Source: Cloeon dipterum (lineage: Eukaryota > Arthropoda > Insecta > Ephemeroptera > Baetidae). Taken from it: a stretch of 64,000 nucleotides of DNA. The stretch covers positions 18,900,501-18,964,500 of the forward strand of contig NC_088787.1 in NCBI RefSeq assembly GCF_949628265.1, in the 5' to 3' direction. The notes beneath the pieces were generated by a model that saw only the letters and a program-made list of their open reading frames with translations, was not told where the DNA came from and searched no databases. Shown here in pieces: positions 1 through 11,380 of the stretch (position 1 is its first letter; every line of letters starts with the position of its first letter). The translations under genes were made by a program, and so were the position numbers.

Positions 1-3000
1 TTATCGAAAAAAAAAAACAAAGATTACACTTTGAAATCTTCACACAAGTTCACACATGTCGTGGGAAACCTTGTAAGCACATTTTCAAAGTTCTAATATC
101 CTGAGCTCAATTTAAAAATTTTAATTACTAAAGCACCTTTGACCTTGACCTATAGGATGTCCAATATTGTGTAAGTTCGATTGGGCTCGGGCGAGAAGAA
201 TCCAATTCGGTAAATTTCGTCGTGTATTTTATTGAATCATATGCTCTGAAAAATTAATTCACAAGAAAAGCTATATAATTTTGATAGGATCATATTAAAC
301 GACTGAATTTGATTCGTTTTTTATATTATCCAAAAAATTCAATCTGTATAAAAATTTGTGTGCTGTGGAAATGATATTTTTCTCTTATGAAACTCGTGGT
401 GTAAGAAAACTAAAAACGAGCTCACGGCAAGTAATCAAGTTAAAAATATGACCAAGCGTGAAGTGTTGTCGGGTCGATGTCATTTTTATGCAGCGCACAG
501 AGTAAATAATTGTAATAAATCGACCTCTCAAGCAAACACAACCGCCGACTTGTTTGGGCTCCTCTTGTTTTTCGTGTTGTGTGTGTGTTTTATAAAATCC
601 CTCTCGCGGGGCAATAAAACGCCATCTCAACTATGACTATTTATAGGCATAAAATTATTAACTGGTAGTAAATTGTGGTGCGCGTATCAGCTAACACGCG
701 GCTAATGAGCATCACGCTGCGCCAACCGGCAAGAAAAACACACGAGCAACTCGTCGGCACCGAAAATCCAACCCGAGAGTGCTGAATAATTCATGCCGGA
801 CGAACCGGCACGGCGGCCATTCTACTCTAATTTTATTGTTCCGAATCGCGCTCGGCCGGGAGAAAATTAAGAGCGAGCCTTATTTATTTGATGGCCGAAT
901 CACACGCATACTCTCAAGGAAAATAAGAATAACAAAAATTCTAGCTCGTTCAAGAATCTCTAGACGGGAAAAAAAACTGTCGTCGTAAATTTCAATTTCG
1001 TGAATAAATTCATTTTCTGGCAATAATTTACTCTCTGCTTCTGCGCGCCTGATTATTTCACAAGTATTTTTACTGCTCGTAAAATTGTGCCGACGGAAAG
1101 AATAAATAACGCCTCGGCCGAGGGCACTCTCGTTCTCGCAATGGTCAAGGAATTCGGCAGCCAAGTGTGCGAAAATTAAGAAGCAGCAGCCTTTTTGACC
1201 GCAAATGAGCGGCCACGGCGACGAAAACAATTTGGCTTCTTTTTAGGGCCAATTAGGAAAATGAAGCCACTGCTGGAGTTTCCATTTCACAGCGTGATTT
1301 CCTCGCCGCGACTTGTCCAAACAAATGCTCAAAATAGTCAACGTTGCTTCTCCATTACAAAGGTAATCAGCCTTTCACACGCATCGCAACTGGGGAAAGC
1401 CTAAAAGCGTCGGTATTATTCAAATCAGTCTCGTGTTTGTCTTCGTTTTTGCTCGTTCTTCCGCTTATCACAAGCGCCCACAAGCAGGGAAAAACATGGC
1501 TTTGTTTGAGACAAATTAGAGCTTCTTGACTTCCCTACATGGCATTTGTTTAAAAAGCAATTTTAGAACACGTGTGCTCCTTTATTATTTTTAATATTTA
1601 TGCTATTTTGGGCTTAATGCCTAATATTTGACCACCGACTGATTACGATTTAATTAATCCAAAGCACATGAAATGAATTTAGAATGCCTGAATTGGCTTT
1701 TTCCAGTCAGGTTAATTAGGCAAAGGTAATTTATAATATTTCATAAAACTGTTCAAGCTTCCTTAGTTTTATTTAAATAGCGGAAGAGTTACAAAATATC
1801 CTGGAATTGTTTTGTGCTCAGAATTAATGATATTCTGTGCAAAGAGGCATGCTTTATTTTTCCCTCCACTTAAATTGATTGTTTACATAACGAATTTATT
1901 TCATCTAAATTGACTCCAACACATATTTTGCCACTGAGAGAGCAGTTGTTGGTAGACGCCAATGAAGACAAAATCACACGTGGTTGTCATATTAATTACA
2001 ACTGAAAAATCATCAAACCAGTTGGAATAAAACGTAAATATCTCAACAATTTCCTGTCGAAGGTTAACCAACCCATGAAATCATTGAATTTACCGAATTT
2101 ACATCACATTGAGAAATAAAAATCAATCTCAACCCGAAATTGTGATCAAAAATACCAAAAATTGGTGAGAACACGAATTTCTGGGTCCAACTCAAGCGAA
2201 CGCCGTCTTATAAACGCTTGCTCTGCGCTGAACAATAAATATGCTCGTGGCTTCCGAAATGCTGATCAATTTGATGCAGAACTGCCGCTCCGCCGCCTTT
2301 ATATTATACTATAACTGACAATGAGAAAGAGCTGCTTGCTCAGCATCAAATATACAAGCGAGGCCAATTCCTGCTAAAAATTATTACTTTCCTTTTTTTT
2401 CTGTGGGAAAAATGTTAGTATGGCTTACGTATAATAATTAGTATCTTTTAAAAATGATCATCGTTAAATATTTTTCTCTCATTTAAAAATCTTAAAAAAT
2501 GCAACAGCAAAAAATGCGATTGGCCGACTACTCCGTCAATTTGTTGAATAAGTTAGATAATGTTACATATAATAAGTCGTTTGTGTTCAAGCTTCTTTTT
2601 AATTCTATTTATGCATTTCTCGATGTTTTTCGGTGCATAATTATTAATTTTCTTCAAATCAAGCGAAATATTCGGTGCAGCCATCTGGTGCGCCCATCTA
2701 ATTAGTTATGGCCTCCATTTTATCGCAATTAAAAGGGTTCGCTGCGCTCCAACATGATCTTAAATTACCATCAGATTCTCTTTCGGCTGCAATCAGACTC
2801 GTGGTCAATTAAATAAGCAATTTGTTAGCGGCGGTCAGTGCCTTTGTTGCCGGCGTGCCGCGTGAATGATGATTTGAGTCACTGATCCCTGATCTCATTA
2901 ATTTATTCTGTTTCTCGCATTCCTCCCCTTGGTGTGCTCGATCAAGACAGCAAGATGAGCCGCGACGACGCGCTGCTTTGATAACATCTCCGCTTTTATT

Positions 3001-4900
3001 GGCAATGATTTTTGGCGCCGCGTGTGTTGCCTTTTATTAATTACCCGCTGCTCCTTGATTAAACCGGATGTGCTGACGGAAATAAATTGATTTCTCACAT
3101 AATGAGAGGCGAAGTTATCAGTTCCTTGTGTCATAACGTAAATTAAATATTATTGTATTTTTTTAGAACAATTTTTAACAATTTTAATGTGATCATGTTT
3201 TGCTGATAAAAGTTTTATCATTGTTCCAAGAAAACTAGCAGTTGAATTGAATAATATTCAATAAGCCTGTGACGAGAATATTTAAATAAATTTTGAACTT
3301 AGATAAATAAACTATTTACATATTTATTTTTACTAAAAGCAATTAAACGACAACATATTTATAGCAAAAATAATTTTGCAAAAAAATTTTATAAGAAATT
3401 ATTTAACTTACTGAAAAACATTCTGACTTTGATATTATATTTCTAGAAATAAATATATTTGATTTAATATATTTTATATTATAACAATAATTGTCTCGTT
3501 CTAAATCAGTTCCGTGTATTTTTCGGTTAAAATTAAGCGGCTCCTGAGTGAGCTAAATAACATCTTTCTGTAATCATTTCGAGACTATAGCTTCATCAAC
3601 ATCATTACCATTAAATTACGCGCAGAAAATTCCAAGAAGAGATAGAATTATTAAATAAAAAGCATAATAAAGGGAGCAATTTTGATAGACGAGGCAGGCG
3701 TGGCTTTGGAAGGAAAGAGTTATTTTCAGAAGACCGTGGGCAGTCCGAGGCGACTCTTGTGGAACCAATGGGACCAGCGCGAGTGCCAGCACAAGCGGTA
3801 CCAGCCTCGTTGTGTGTTTTCCTCGGCGCTGCAGCTATTAATCTAATCGTCCCTCGCCTATTTTTATTGCGCCGAAGACACTTTCCTGTCAACGCGTTCA
3901 AAGCTTTTTCCACGAGTTCCAAATACCATGGTGTATTTTTAGCTCATTTCAAACCCTCATCATTTGTTATTTTAACTACCATGATTGCTACGGTCTAAAC
4001 TAACTGCTTACTTAAGAGGAAAATGTCACATGGCAGCGCGTTTGTAGAGCAATTATTTTCTAATGTCGAAATTAAATTTCACTTTTTAGCATTTTATTAA
4101 TTTTTAGCAACAACTGTTAATGGAAAAATGCTAACTGCAGTAGCATTCATTATTTCCTGAATTTATTTGTTATTTTTTCTAATTTTATAAAACTATGCCG
4201 CTTAAACTTGACTTTCTCATTGCATTGAAGAGTAATAAAAAAATAACAAATAATAATAAATAAACTCGACAAGATAGTACGAGGCAATGCTAGTTCTAAA
4301 TAATCATGCTTGTTTTTTAAGGTGATTCTCACAGTTTACTTTGTTTAGTACTGAAGAAGAGAGATAACATTTTAAAAATGAATAGGTTATAAAAGTCAAA
4401 CAAATTAAAAAACATTTTACACTCATTATCATCATAAAAATCAGGACAAAAGTTTAACCACTACTCAAAGTGCAGTTTACATTCATGTAATTTTGTTTGT
4501 AGCACATCATTTTGTTAATTTTAAATAAAAGAAACTACTAAATATATTTGGAGAAGATCGAGGATCTGGACCAATTTCTTCTATGATTTTATGCTTTCCT
4601 GAAAGCTGAACTTGGCGTGTTTTTTAAGTCAAAAATTATTTGACTCCATAAAATATAAATAATAATGAGAATAACTTACAAATTATTGTCATTATCCTCA
4701 TGTGCGAGATATTATTTCTTGTTTCGTACTCTCGTACTGTGGAATTATTTTTTATTATTGGAAAGTGGTCCGAAAAAGATATTATCTAGAGTTCTAGACC
4801 ATTAGAGATGAAAATTGATATAGTATTATTTGTGGCCTGGTGGTGGTAAAAATTAAAGAAATCATGAAAAAAGCGAAAATATCTCAGAAGTGAATATAAA
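1..4900. other. Gene-free AT-rich intergenic stretch
   Basis: No reading frame here looks like a protein I recognise. The open frames are short, overlap on both strands and lack codon bias or flanking splice signals that would join them into a gene. The stretch holds many A/T homopolymers and TAAT-type runs. The only motif I single out is a tandem nuclear-receptor-type element at 140-151. It may hold regulatory DNA for DDX52 or for a gene to the left of the window. Confidence 0.6.
140..151 (-). promoter_or_regulatory. Tandem nuclear-receptor-type element (FTZ-F1/ERR-like)
   Basis: The plus strand reads TGACCTTGACCT, so the minus strand reads AGGTCAAGGTCA. This holds TCAAGGTCA, the extended half-site bound by the FTZ-F1, ERR and Hr39 class of monomeric nuclear receptors, and two AGGTCA cores in direct repeat. 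A near-identical tandem occurs at 44741-44752. Binding is an inference from the motif only. Confidence 0.3.
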
Positions 4901-5069
4901 TTTTTAGGCATGGTGTTACGTCCGTCTCCATCCGGCATCTATCGGCCTTTTCTGACACCACGTGAGCATTCTAGTTTTGTTTGAGGGACGGGAGCGGGAG
5001 AAGGAATAACAACAGCCGAACAGCTGGTGAGTGGGGTGGTCATGTGTGCGTGCTTGTTGTTGCCAGCTG

Positions 5070-5075
5070 CACGTG
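5070..5075. promoter_or_regulatory. Palindromic CACGTG E-box upstream of DDX52
   Basis: A CACGTG hexamer lies about 140 bp upstream of the DDX52 start codon, next to a CAGCTG E-box, in a stretch (4915-5110) that is more GC-rich than the DNA to its left. In insects, CACGTG near transcription starts is the Myc/Max element used by many ribosome-biogenesis genes, and DDX52 belongs to that class. The transcription start itself was not located. Confidence 0.35.
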
Positions 5076-5214
5076 TGATTACAGTAACTCGCTTCACCTG
5101 CAAACACTTTCAGATCTTCACTTGAATTGATTGTGGTTTCTGCATTTCTTTAGTGAACTCCTCAAAGTATTAACCTGTCATTACGGTGATCGTGTGGATC
5201 TTAGTCCCAAAATC

Positions 5215-8200
5215 ATGGACAGAGTTGACATTTTCCGGAAGTTGTCTACAGGGACGCGGTTTGACATAAAGAAATTCAACAAACATGCTCTTAAATTTCA
5301 GGTTGATCTCTTTTAATTATCCTCGTGCACAATAATTTCCTAAATTAAATGATTTAGATGACCAGCAAGGTTCATGAATCTGAACCTCCTGTCGTCCAAA
5401 AGCCACAGGTTATATTTAAGGAAGAGGATGAGTCTGGGGATGATTTTGATTTGGAAAGCAACCATTCTTTTGAAGACAGTGAGGAGGACGTCGGGGACGA
5501 AGAATTAGATCACAGTGATGGTGATGAAGATTCAGAAAATTCTGGTCGGCTATACTAAACTGATATATTATGTATTGTATTTATTATTAACTTGACCATT
5601 CAAAATTGTAGAAGACGAAAAAGTCCCATTGAATGAAAATGATTCTGAGAGTGAGGAAGAAGAGCTCACTTTGATGGGATCAATCAAAGCTGGCAAGGAT
5701 GGGAAGCCAATCAAAAAGGCCAAAATCAAAAAAATCATTCCAACAGAGGATAAATCAAAATTGCAGCATCAAGAAGAGGTAGAGCATCTATAATCCCCAT
5801 AATTTTGAACAGTAATCAAATGCCTGATTTTATCCTGAATCCATAGGTGAACAGAAAGAGAAATTTGCTTAAAATGAGTGTGTGGACTAAAGAGAAGAGC
5901 AAAGAAGAGTCCAATTCCGTGCCTGAGCCAGTGGAAACGTTCAACCAGCTATCTGAGCGCTACGGCCTGACGGAGGATCTGCAAAACAACATTCTGAAAG
6001 CTGGCTACTCAGTACCAACGCCTGTCCAGATGCAGGCCATCCCAGCCATGATGGAGAACAGACAGGTGATGGCTTGCGCTCCAACTGGCTCGGGAAAGAC
6101 AGCTGCTTTTCTAATTCCACTCATCCATCACCTGAAAGCTCCATCTGGAGTTGGCGTCAGAGCAATTGTCGTTGCTCCAACTAGAGAATTGGCTCAGCAG
6201 ATCCACAGGTAGTTAATAATAGTCCTTACCTCTAGAAACGGCGCTCTTTTATTACTTACAATTAGAAGTGGGATATTTGGAGGCATGGTTTGGAAAATCA
6301 GCATTTTACAAAAAAAAAATGGTGTTGTTTTAGTGGATTTTGCTCATAATTCTTCTATTGAAATCATTAACTTCTAATATCGAGTGAAATTTAAATTCAT
6401 GTCTATTTTGTTCATTAAAATAATGACTATTTTAGGGAGTGTTTAAAACTGGCAGATGGAAGGCGGTTACGGATACACTTGCTCAACAAAGTCAAAGAAT
6501 TGGTCAAAAAATCTGGACCTGAAGGGAAAGTCAAAGCTGGTTAGTTTTTTTTAATTCGCCTATGAATCATTTCACATCCTTCTCTTTCCTTCAGATATTT
6601 TGATTTCAACTCCAAACAGACTAATTTACCTCTTGGAGCAGGAACCTCCAGTATTTTCAATGAAAAGGTAAATTCTAAAGATATTAAAATTACGTGAAAT
6701 TTACCTAAAAACGTCCAGTGTTGAGTGGTTAGTTGTCGATGAGAGCGACAAGCTTTTTGAAGAAGGAAAGCAAGGCTTCCGAGAGCAGTTGGCCAAACTG
6801 TACACTTCATGCGAGAGCACCAAAGTGCGTCGAGCAATGTTCTCAGCCACCCACACAAATCCAGTCGCCAAGTGGTGTCGAAAGAACCTGGAAGGCTTAG
6901 TGTGCATCAATGTCGGCGTGAGGAATTCTGCTGTTGACCTGGTCGACCAAGAGTTGAAGTTTGTTGGTACTGAAGAGGGAAAACTCGTGGCTTTCAGGAC
7001 AATGGTGCAAGAGGTGCAGAAATCAACTCAAGTGCTTATTTCCAAGTTATTATTAAATAATTTTTGCAGGGATTGAGCCCTCCTGTTCTGATCTTCACGC
7101 AGACGAAAGACCGAGCTCAGCAGCTGTTTCAAGAGCTCATTTATGATGGAATCAATGTGGATGTGATCCACGCAGGAAGAACGCAGCAACAAGTAATGAA
7201 AATTTGATATTGTCCTTTTTAGTCATTAAAATTGTTAATCTGATTAGAGAGACAACACTGTGCGCTCATTCAGGGAAGGCAAGATTTGGGTTTTAATTTG
7301 TACCGAGCTCTTGGCCAGAGGAATCGACTTCAAAGGCGTCAATATGGTCATCAACTATGATTTTCCTCCGTCAGCTATCAGCTATATCCACAGAATAGGT
7401 GAGTTCTTGCAGAAATTGCACTTAAAATTTAAAATTATCTGTGACTCCTAAACTGGCTTGGATGGAAATTGTTGATTGTGAGCCAAGGCAGCTAAAAACC
7501 AGAAATATTATAAAAGCTGACAAAATTTCCTACTTTAAACATGCATGTTTTTAAAAAGTTTGCAGCTTATTTTAATATCAAATTAAAATATGAATTTAAA
7601 ATTAAGCAAACTTCAAATTATTCTAATAAAATAAGATTTTATTTCAACAATTTCAACAGTGAAAATGGAGCTTGAGTATCTGAGAAACAGAAAACTTAAA
7701 CTATCTCAAGCCATAAAAGACTGATTTGAATTAACTTGCCAGAAAATAAATTGGAATTGAGAAATAATCACCAGAAATTGAAATATGATCCATCGATCGA
7801 TCTGTCTCATCAAATGGAGTACGCCCATATATTATATAGAATAAAAAAGCTGGCCTTGATTTTTTATTTTGAAACAATCCCCTCTTAACTATGACGATCA
7901 AATAATTAAATGAGTTTGACCCCTACCATTGAAGTGCGAAAATGACATTCCTAATTCTTAAAATCTAATGAAAATTGTGTCCATTTTTAATCCCAAAAAT
8001 ATTTTAAATAACTCTTATTTTACCTGAAAGAATTAAAGACCACTGATTAATCTATATGTATGCAGGGCGAACTGGAAGAGCCGGTCGGAGGGGCAAAGCT
8101 GTCACATTTTTCACCACTGCAGACTCTGGGCACGTGAGAACGTAAGAGAGCATTATTTCAATAGTTAGTATCGCCTCCTTTGTTCTACTGGAACCTTTTT

Positions 8201-8505
8201 AATTTCTTTCAGCATTGCAACTCTATTGGTGAATGCTGGTTGTAAGGTCCCAGACTACATCATGAAGTTGAATCGTGCTTCCAAAACAGAGAGAAAAGAA
8301 AGGGCAATGAAAGCACCTAAGAGGAAACAAATTTCAACTGAGCCAACCTTTGAAAAAGAGAAGAGATTGAAAATCAGGTATGTCAATTACTTGGTGTCTA
8401 TAACAAATTCTTAAATATTTATTAAACAGGGGAATTATTAAGAGGAAAAAGAATGAACAGTCCAAGAGTGGCAATCAAATGAACAAGACCAGCAAGAAAA
8501 ATTGA
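5215..8505 (+). CDS. DDX52: DEAD-box RNA helicase DDX52 (yeast Rok1 orthologue)
   Basis: ATP-dependent RNA helicase which, in the Rok1/DDX52 family, acts in the nucleolus on early 18S rRNA processing. Twelve coding exons: 5215-5301, 5358-5544, 5612-5778, 5847-6208, 6436-6539, 6595-6667, 6719-7013, 7070-7192, 7248-7398, 8066-8141, 8213-8377, 8430-8505. They sum to 1866 nt (621 aa; human about 599). The N-terminus ([17 protein letters not shown]) fits the family and fixes the start. An acidic Glu/Asp/Ser-rich segment follows (residues about 45-130). Helicase motifs in order are Q motif GYSVPTPVQ, motif I APTGSGKT, Ia [14 protein letters not shown], motif II DESD (the DEAD variant usual for DDX52), SAT, LIFTQT, ARGID and [11 protein letters not shown]. 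The C-terminus is Lys/Arg-rich. All introns are GT-AG and short except intron 9 (667 bp). No key residue is missing. Confidence 0.95.
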
Positions 8506-8517
8506 AATTGCTTTCAA

Positions 8518-8529
8518 AATAAAAATAAA
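8518..8529 (+). terminator. DDX52 poly(A) signals
   Basis: Two AATAAA hexamers, at 8518-8523 and 8524-8529, lie 13-19 nt after the DDX52 stop codon. They imply a very short 3' UTR. The HTD2 stop codon on the opposite strand is only 22 bp further on, so the two transcripts probably overlap tail to tail. Confidence 0.6.
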
Positions 8530-8549
8530 TTTGTATTATTAATAACTAA

Positions 8550-8555
8550 TTTATT
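8550..8555 (-). terminator. HTD2 poly(A) signal overlapping its stop codon
   Basis: On the minus strand the end of HTD2 reads GAAATAAATT. The stop codon TAA (8553-8551) is the middle of an AATAAA hexamer (8555-8550). Used as the poly(A) signal, it would leave a 3' UTR of only some 15-30 nt. Confidence 0.5.
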
Positions 8556-9039
8556 TCTTTTTTGCGCGTTTTTTCTGATCTTCAATTTTGATTAAATTCG
8601 CATCTCCAGACAAAACAAGTCTCGATTCAGCTAAGGTACTGTCCTTGTTTGGCTTTGCCATTACTGTGTACCTGCACTTGATCAAATCCATCTTCATGCC
8701 AGTTAGGATCACACTGACTTCGATAAACTCCCCAACGTGACAAGGATTGGGGTATTTAATGTTCTGGCTGGCCACCATGCTACCTGGCCCAGGCACTTTG
8801 GTGCCCATTATGCAGGACACAAGTGAGTTAAGGAAAGCTCCATGCACTACCGCATTTGGTCCTTGGTGCACTGGATTTGAATCGCCAGACAAGAGGGTGA
8901 AATTCTCCACGTCCTCCATGGTGATTGTTCTTGTAAATGAGGCCTTGTCACCGATTTGATGAGCAGAACACAGTCTTTGGCTAATAAGAATCAGGCGGCG
9001 CGGCGACAACAGTCTCAGCAGCGGAGCAACTTGCGGCAT
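8551..9039 (-). CDS. HTD2: Mitochondrial hydroxyacyl-thioester dehydratase type 2 (MaoC-like hotdog hydratase)
   Basis: Intronless 162-aa protein matching HTD2, the 3-hydroxyacyl-thioester dehydratase of mitochondrial fatty acid synthesis (lipoate-precursor pathway). The first 27 residues are Arg/Leu-rich and free of acidic residues, as expected of a matrix-targeting presequence. The hydratase-2 signature SGDSNPVHQ (residues 51-59) supplies the Asp53/His58 pair expected in the active site, followed by HGAF (66-69) and a short hotdog fold of normal length. The C-terminus is Lys-rich. The start ATG has A at -3 and lies inside the last exon of ARMC7, in another frame. In vertebrates HTD2 is the second cistron of the RPP14 mRNA, so its shared position here is notable. 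No separate promoter was identified. Confidence 0.9.
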   Translation of the reverse strand: MPQVAPLLRLLSPRRLILISQRLCSAHQIGDKASFTRTITMEDVENFTLLSGDSNPVHQGPNAVVHGAFLNSLVSCIMGTKVPGPGSMVASQNIKYPNPCHVGEFIEVSVILTGMKMDLIKCRYTVMAKPNKDSTLAESRLVLSGDANLIKIEDQKKRAKKK

Positions 9040-9737
9040 TTTGTCTTACTTCAGATAAAAAGAGATGTGCCAAATTGGAAATTCTCTTATTTGGGCATCC
9101 AACTAGGTCGGAGAGTCTGTTTATAAGAGGCTTCGCCTGCAAATCTGAGGAGTGGCTCCAGTTAAGTGTATTCGATTTTCCCTCGAAATTTTTTACCTTT
9201 TAGTGAGCTAGGTGTTTTCAGGTAAATTAGTGTTGTTATTGTGCTGCAAACGATTTCCTGGTTTTTCGACTGCAGCAGATCTTGCAGCCTATGAATGCCG
9301 TTGTTTTGCAAGATATATTCTTGATTCTGTGGGTCTTCACAATAATAAAAATCAGACAGTTGCAGGCGCTTCACAACGGATTAAGTATGTAAATATACGC
9401 ACCGACGCAAAGGTTGCAAAGACCTCCGACAGCAAATTCTGCAAGGCTTTCGTCTTCGTCTGGCAGAGTATCAATGAACAAATCAATCACACGATGAAGA
9501 CGCAGGAATTCGAAATTTATTGGGTCGTACGCAAAATTAGCCAAATTTGCCAGGATCTGCCTCTTTGCCTCTGTAAACAATTTATTGTAATCTAATATTT
9601 TGGTTACTAAAATACTGATTTTAATCACCTTGGGAGCGGGTTTCGTGAAATTCTCTGACCAGTTGAGCCAAGTAATCGCATCTGCCGACACCAAATTCAC
9701 CAGTTTTTGTTGCCAAGCTCTCCTTAGAGCTAAACAT
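8981..9737 (-). CDS. ARMC7: Armadillo repeat-containing protein 7
   Basis: Small ARM-repeat protein which, in other organisms, partners RBM48 and acts in the minor (U12) spliceosome. Four coding exons on the minus strand: 9737-9629, 9570-9403, 9334-9197, 9144-8981 (579 nt, 192 aa; human 198). Introns are only 58, 68 and 52 bp. Family matches span the whole length: [20 protein letters not shown], then [38 protein letters not shown] and [12 protein letters not shown]. The splice phases restore residues matching the human protein at each junction. The last 59 nt, including the TAG stop (8983-8981), overlap the start of HTD2 in a different frame. A GTAAGA inside LFLSEV could serve as an alternative donor. 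It diverges from DTWD1 across 248 bp. Confidence 0.9.
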
Positions 9738-9985
9738 CACTAAAAATAGCCATGAAACAAGATTATGCTGCAGCGAAAATGTTAAAGGCTAGGTACAAAA
9801 CAAACCATTCGCGGCTGCCGGCCGGCTGACAGCTGACAGCCAATCAGGTGTCTCTCCTGGCGGTACTCTGTGTAACTATAACGATTTGACTCACATTATG
9901 TTTGTGTATGGTATGGAATTTGTTTTGATATTTATTGTGGTCCACGATTTCGCTTCTACAGAGGATTTTAAATAATTGAATTTAA
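9738..9985. promoter_or_regulatory. Shared bidirectional promoter of ARMC7 and DTWD1
   Basis: Only 248 bp separate the two divergent start codons. The middle is GC-rich (about 9808-9870), with a CCAATCA box at 9840-9846 just after a direct repeat (CTGACAG twice) that includes a CAGCTG E-box. No TATA box is evident, which fits a housekeeping promoter. Transcription starts are not determined. Confidence 0.6.
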
Positions 9986-11014
9986 ATGGAAGTATCGACT
10001 GAGGTAGATGCCAATCCATTTGGCAAATACAATATTTCTGACTGGCATTTTTTGGAATCCATGGATGGCCGTAGCTCCTGCCCAAAATGTGGAAAATCAA
10101 GAAAATACTTTTGCTACACTTGCTATGTGCCCATCAAAGAGCTGGAAGGCAAACTCCCTGTCTTAAATGTAATAGGCTGATTTTAAAACTATAATATTGT
10201 GAACTTGAAATTTTAAACACTTTAATTACATGAAAATATAAATTTAAATTGTTTCAGTTACCCATCAAAGTGGACATTATCAAGCATGCGAAGGAAATCG
10301 ACGGGAAGAGTACGTCCGCCCATGCAGCTCTCTTGGCTCCCAATGATGTCTCAATTTACACATTTCCCTGCATTCCTGATTATGATGATAAAAGTGAAAA
10401 CGTGAGCGAGTCATCGATCAGGAGGGAATGGAAAGATGCTAACGATTTTTTTTCTCAGATTGTTCTAGTGTTCCCTGGGAAGAATGCAATCTCAATCGAG
10501 GAATTTGTTTCTCAGCAATCAGCTGCAAAGGTTGGTGCCAGCAAAAAGAGGCCTTACTCATCAGACAAACCAATAGACAGAGCAATCTTTATTGACAGCA
10601 CTTGGAACCAGTGCAAAGGAATCTTCAAAGACTCTAGGCTGAGAGGTAAATTAAATTATTGTATTATTTTTTAAAACATAACTTTGACGGAAATCTCCTA
10701 TTTTAGATCTTCCCTGTGTTGTTTTGAAGCAGAGAATCACTCAATTCTGGAGACACCAGGAAGGCAGTCCTCGTTGGTACCTTGCCACCGTGGAAGCTGT
10801 CCATCAGCTGCTTGTTGAACTTGACCAGGCCATCAAGAGTCACTCTGCAGACCCTGAATCAAAAAAGACAAAGACGGAAGGAGAAGCTAAGCAAAAAGAT
10901 GACATATCCCACGAGTTTGATGATTTGCTCTTCTTTTTTAAATTTATGTATGAAAAAATCCACACCCTTTATGACCACAACCAACTCAAGTCTTACAAGA
11001 GACCCTTGAAATAA
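9986..11014 (+). CDS. DTWD1: tRNA-uridine aminocarboxypropyltransferase 1 (DTW-domain protein)
   Basis: DTW-domain enzyme that transfers the 3-amino-3-carboxypropyl group of S-adenosylmethionine to a D-loop uridine (acp3U20 in the human enzyme). Three exons, 9986-10168, 10258-10645 and 10707-11014, give 292 aa (human 304). Near the N-terminus is a cysteine cluster, CPKCGKSRKYFCYTCYVP, probably zinc-binding. Then come LPIKVDIIKH, GKSTSAHAALLAP, the segment VLVFPG, the family-defining IFIDSTWNQ (D-x-T-W), FWRHQEGSPRWYLATVEAV and DDLLFFFKFMYE. Order and spacing fit DTWD1 rather than DTWD2. The stop codon TAA is embedded in an AATAAA signal. The start follows an A-rich leader (TTTAAATGG). Confidence 0.93.
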
Positions 11015-11015
11015 A
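11010..11015 (+). terminator. DTWD1 poly(A) signal overlapping its stop codon
   Basis: The coding sequence ends TTG AAA TAA ATT, so the TAA stop (11012-11014) lies within AATAAA (11010-11015). No other strong hexamer lies in the next 100 bp. The same arrangement is seen at the end of HTD2, 2.5 kb away. Confidence 0.45.
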
Positions 11016-11380
11016 TTTTATTACAATTAGAAAATTGTTTGTCTTTAAAAGTTAATTGTTTGGTGCAGTTCCTGGGGGGAAAGAATGTTGCATTTCTCCT
11101 TACTGTTTGTTTTGCAACATTTTAAATTTGCAATTAGGAAAGTGAAATGAAAAGGCGCAAACATGCAGAGTTGAAATTCATGTTTGAAAAGAGAATGGCT
11201 GGGTAATTCCCTGGCACGCTCAAAGGGCTGCCACAGAGCAGCAGCAGCAGTCTTCCACGAAGCGCCCAAGGCGACTGCTCAACCAGTAAATAATCGCGCA
11301 TAATTTATTTTCCACCTCTGTGTGCGGCGGTGAGCCTCAAAGAAATATCGGCACCATGTAAAACGCCTGCAGCTTTTGTT

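Noticed and set aside
8747-8959. Plus-strand frame antisense to HTD2
   Set aside because: Mirror frame of a well-supported intronless gene, with no independent evidence.
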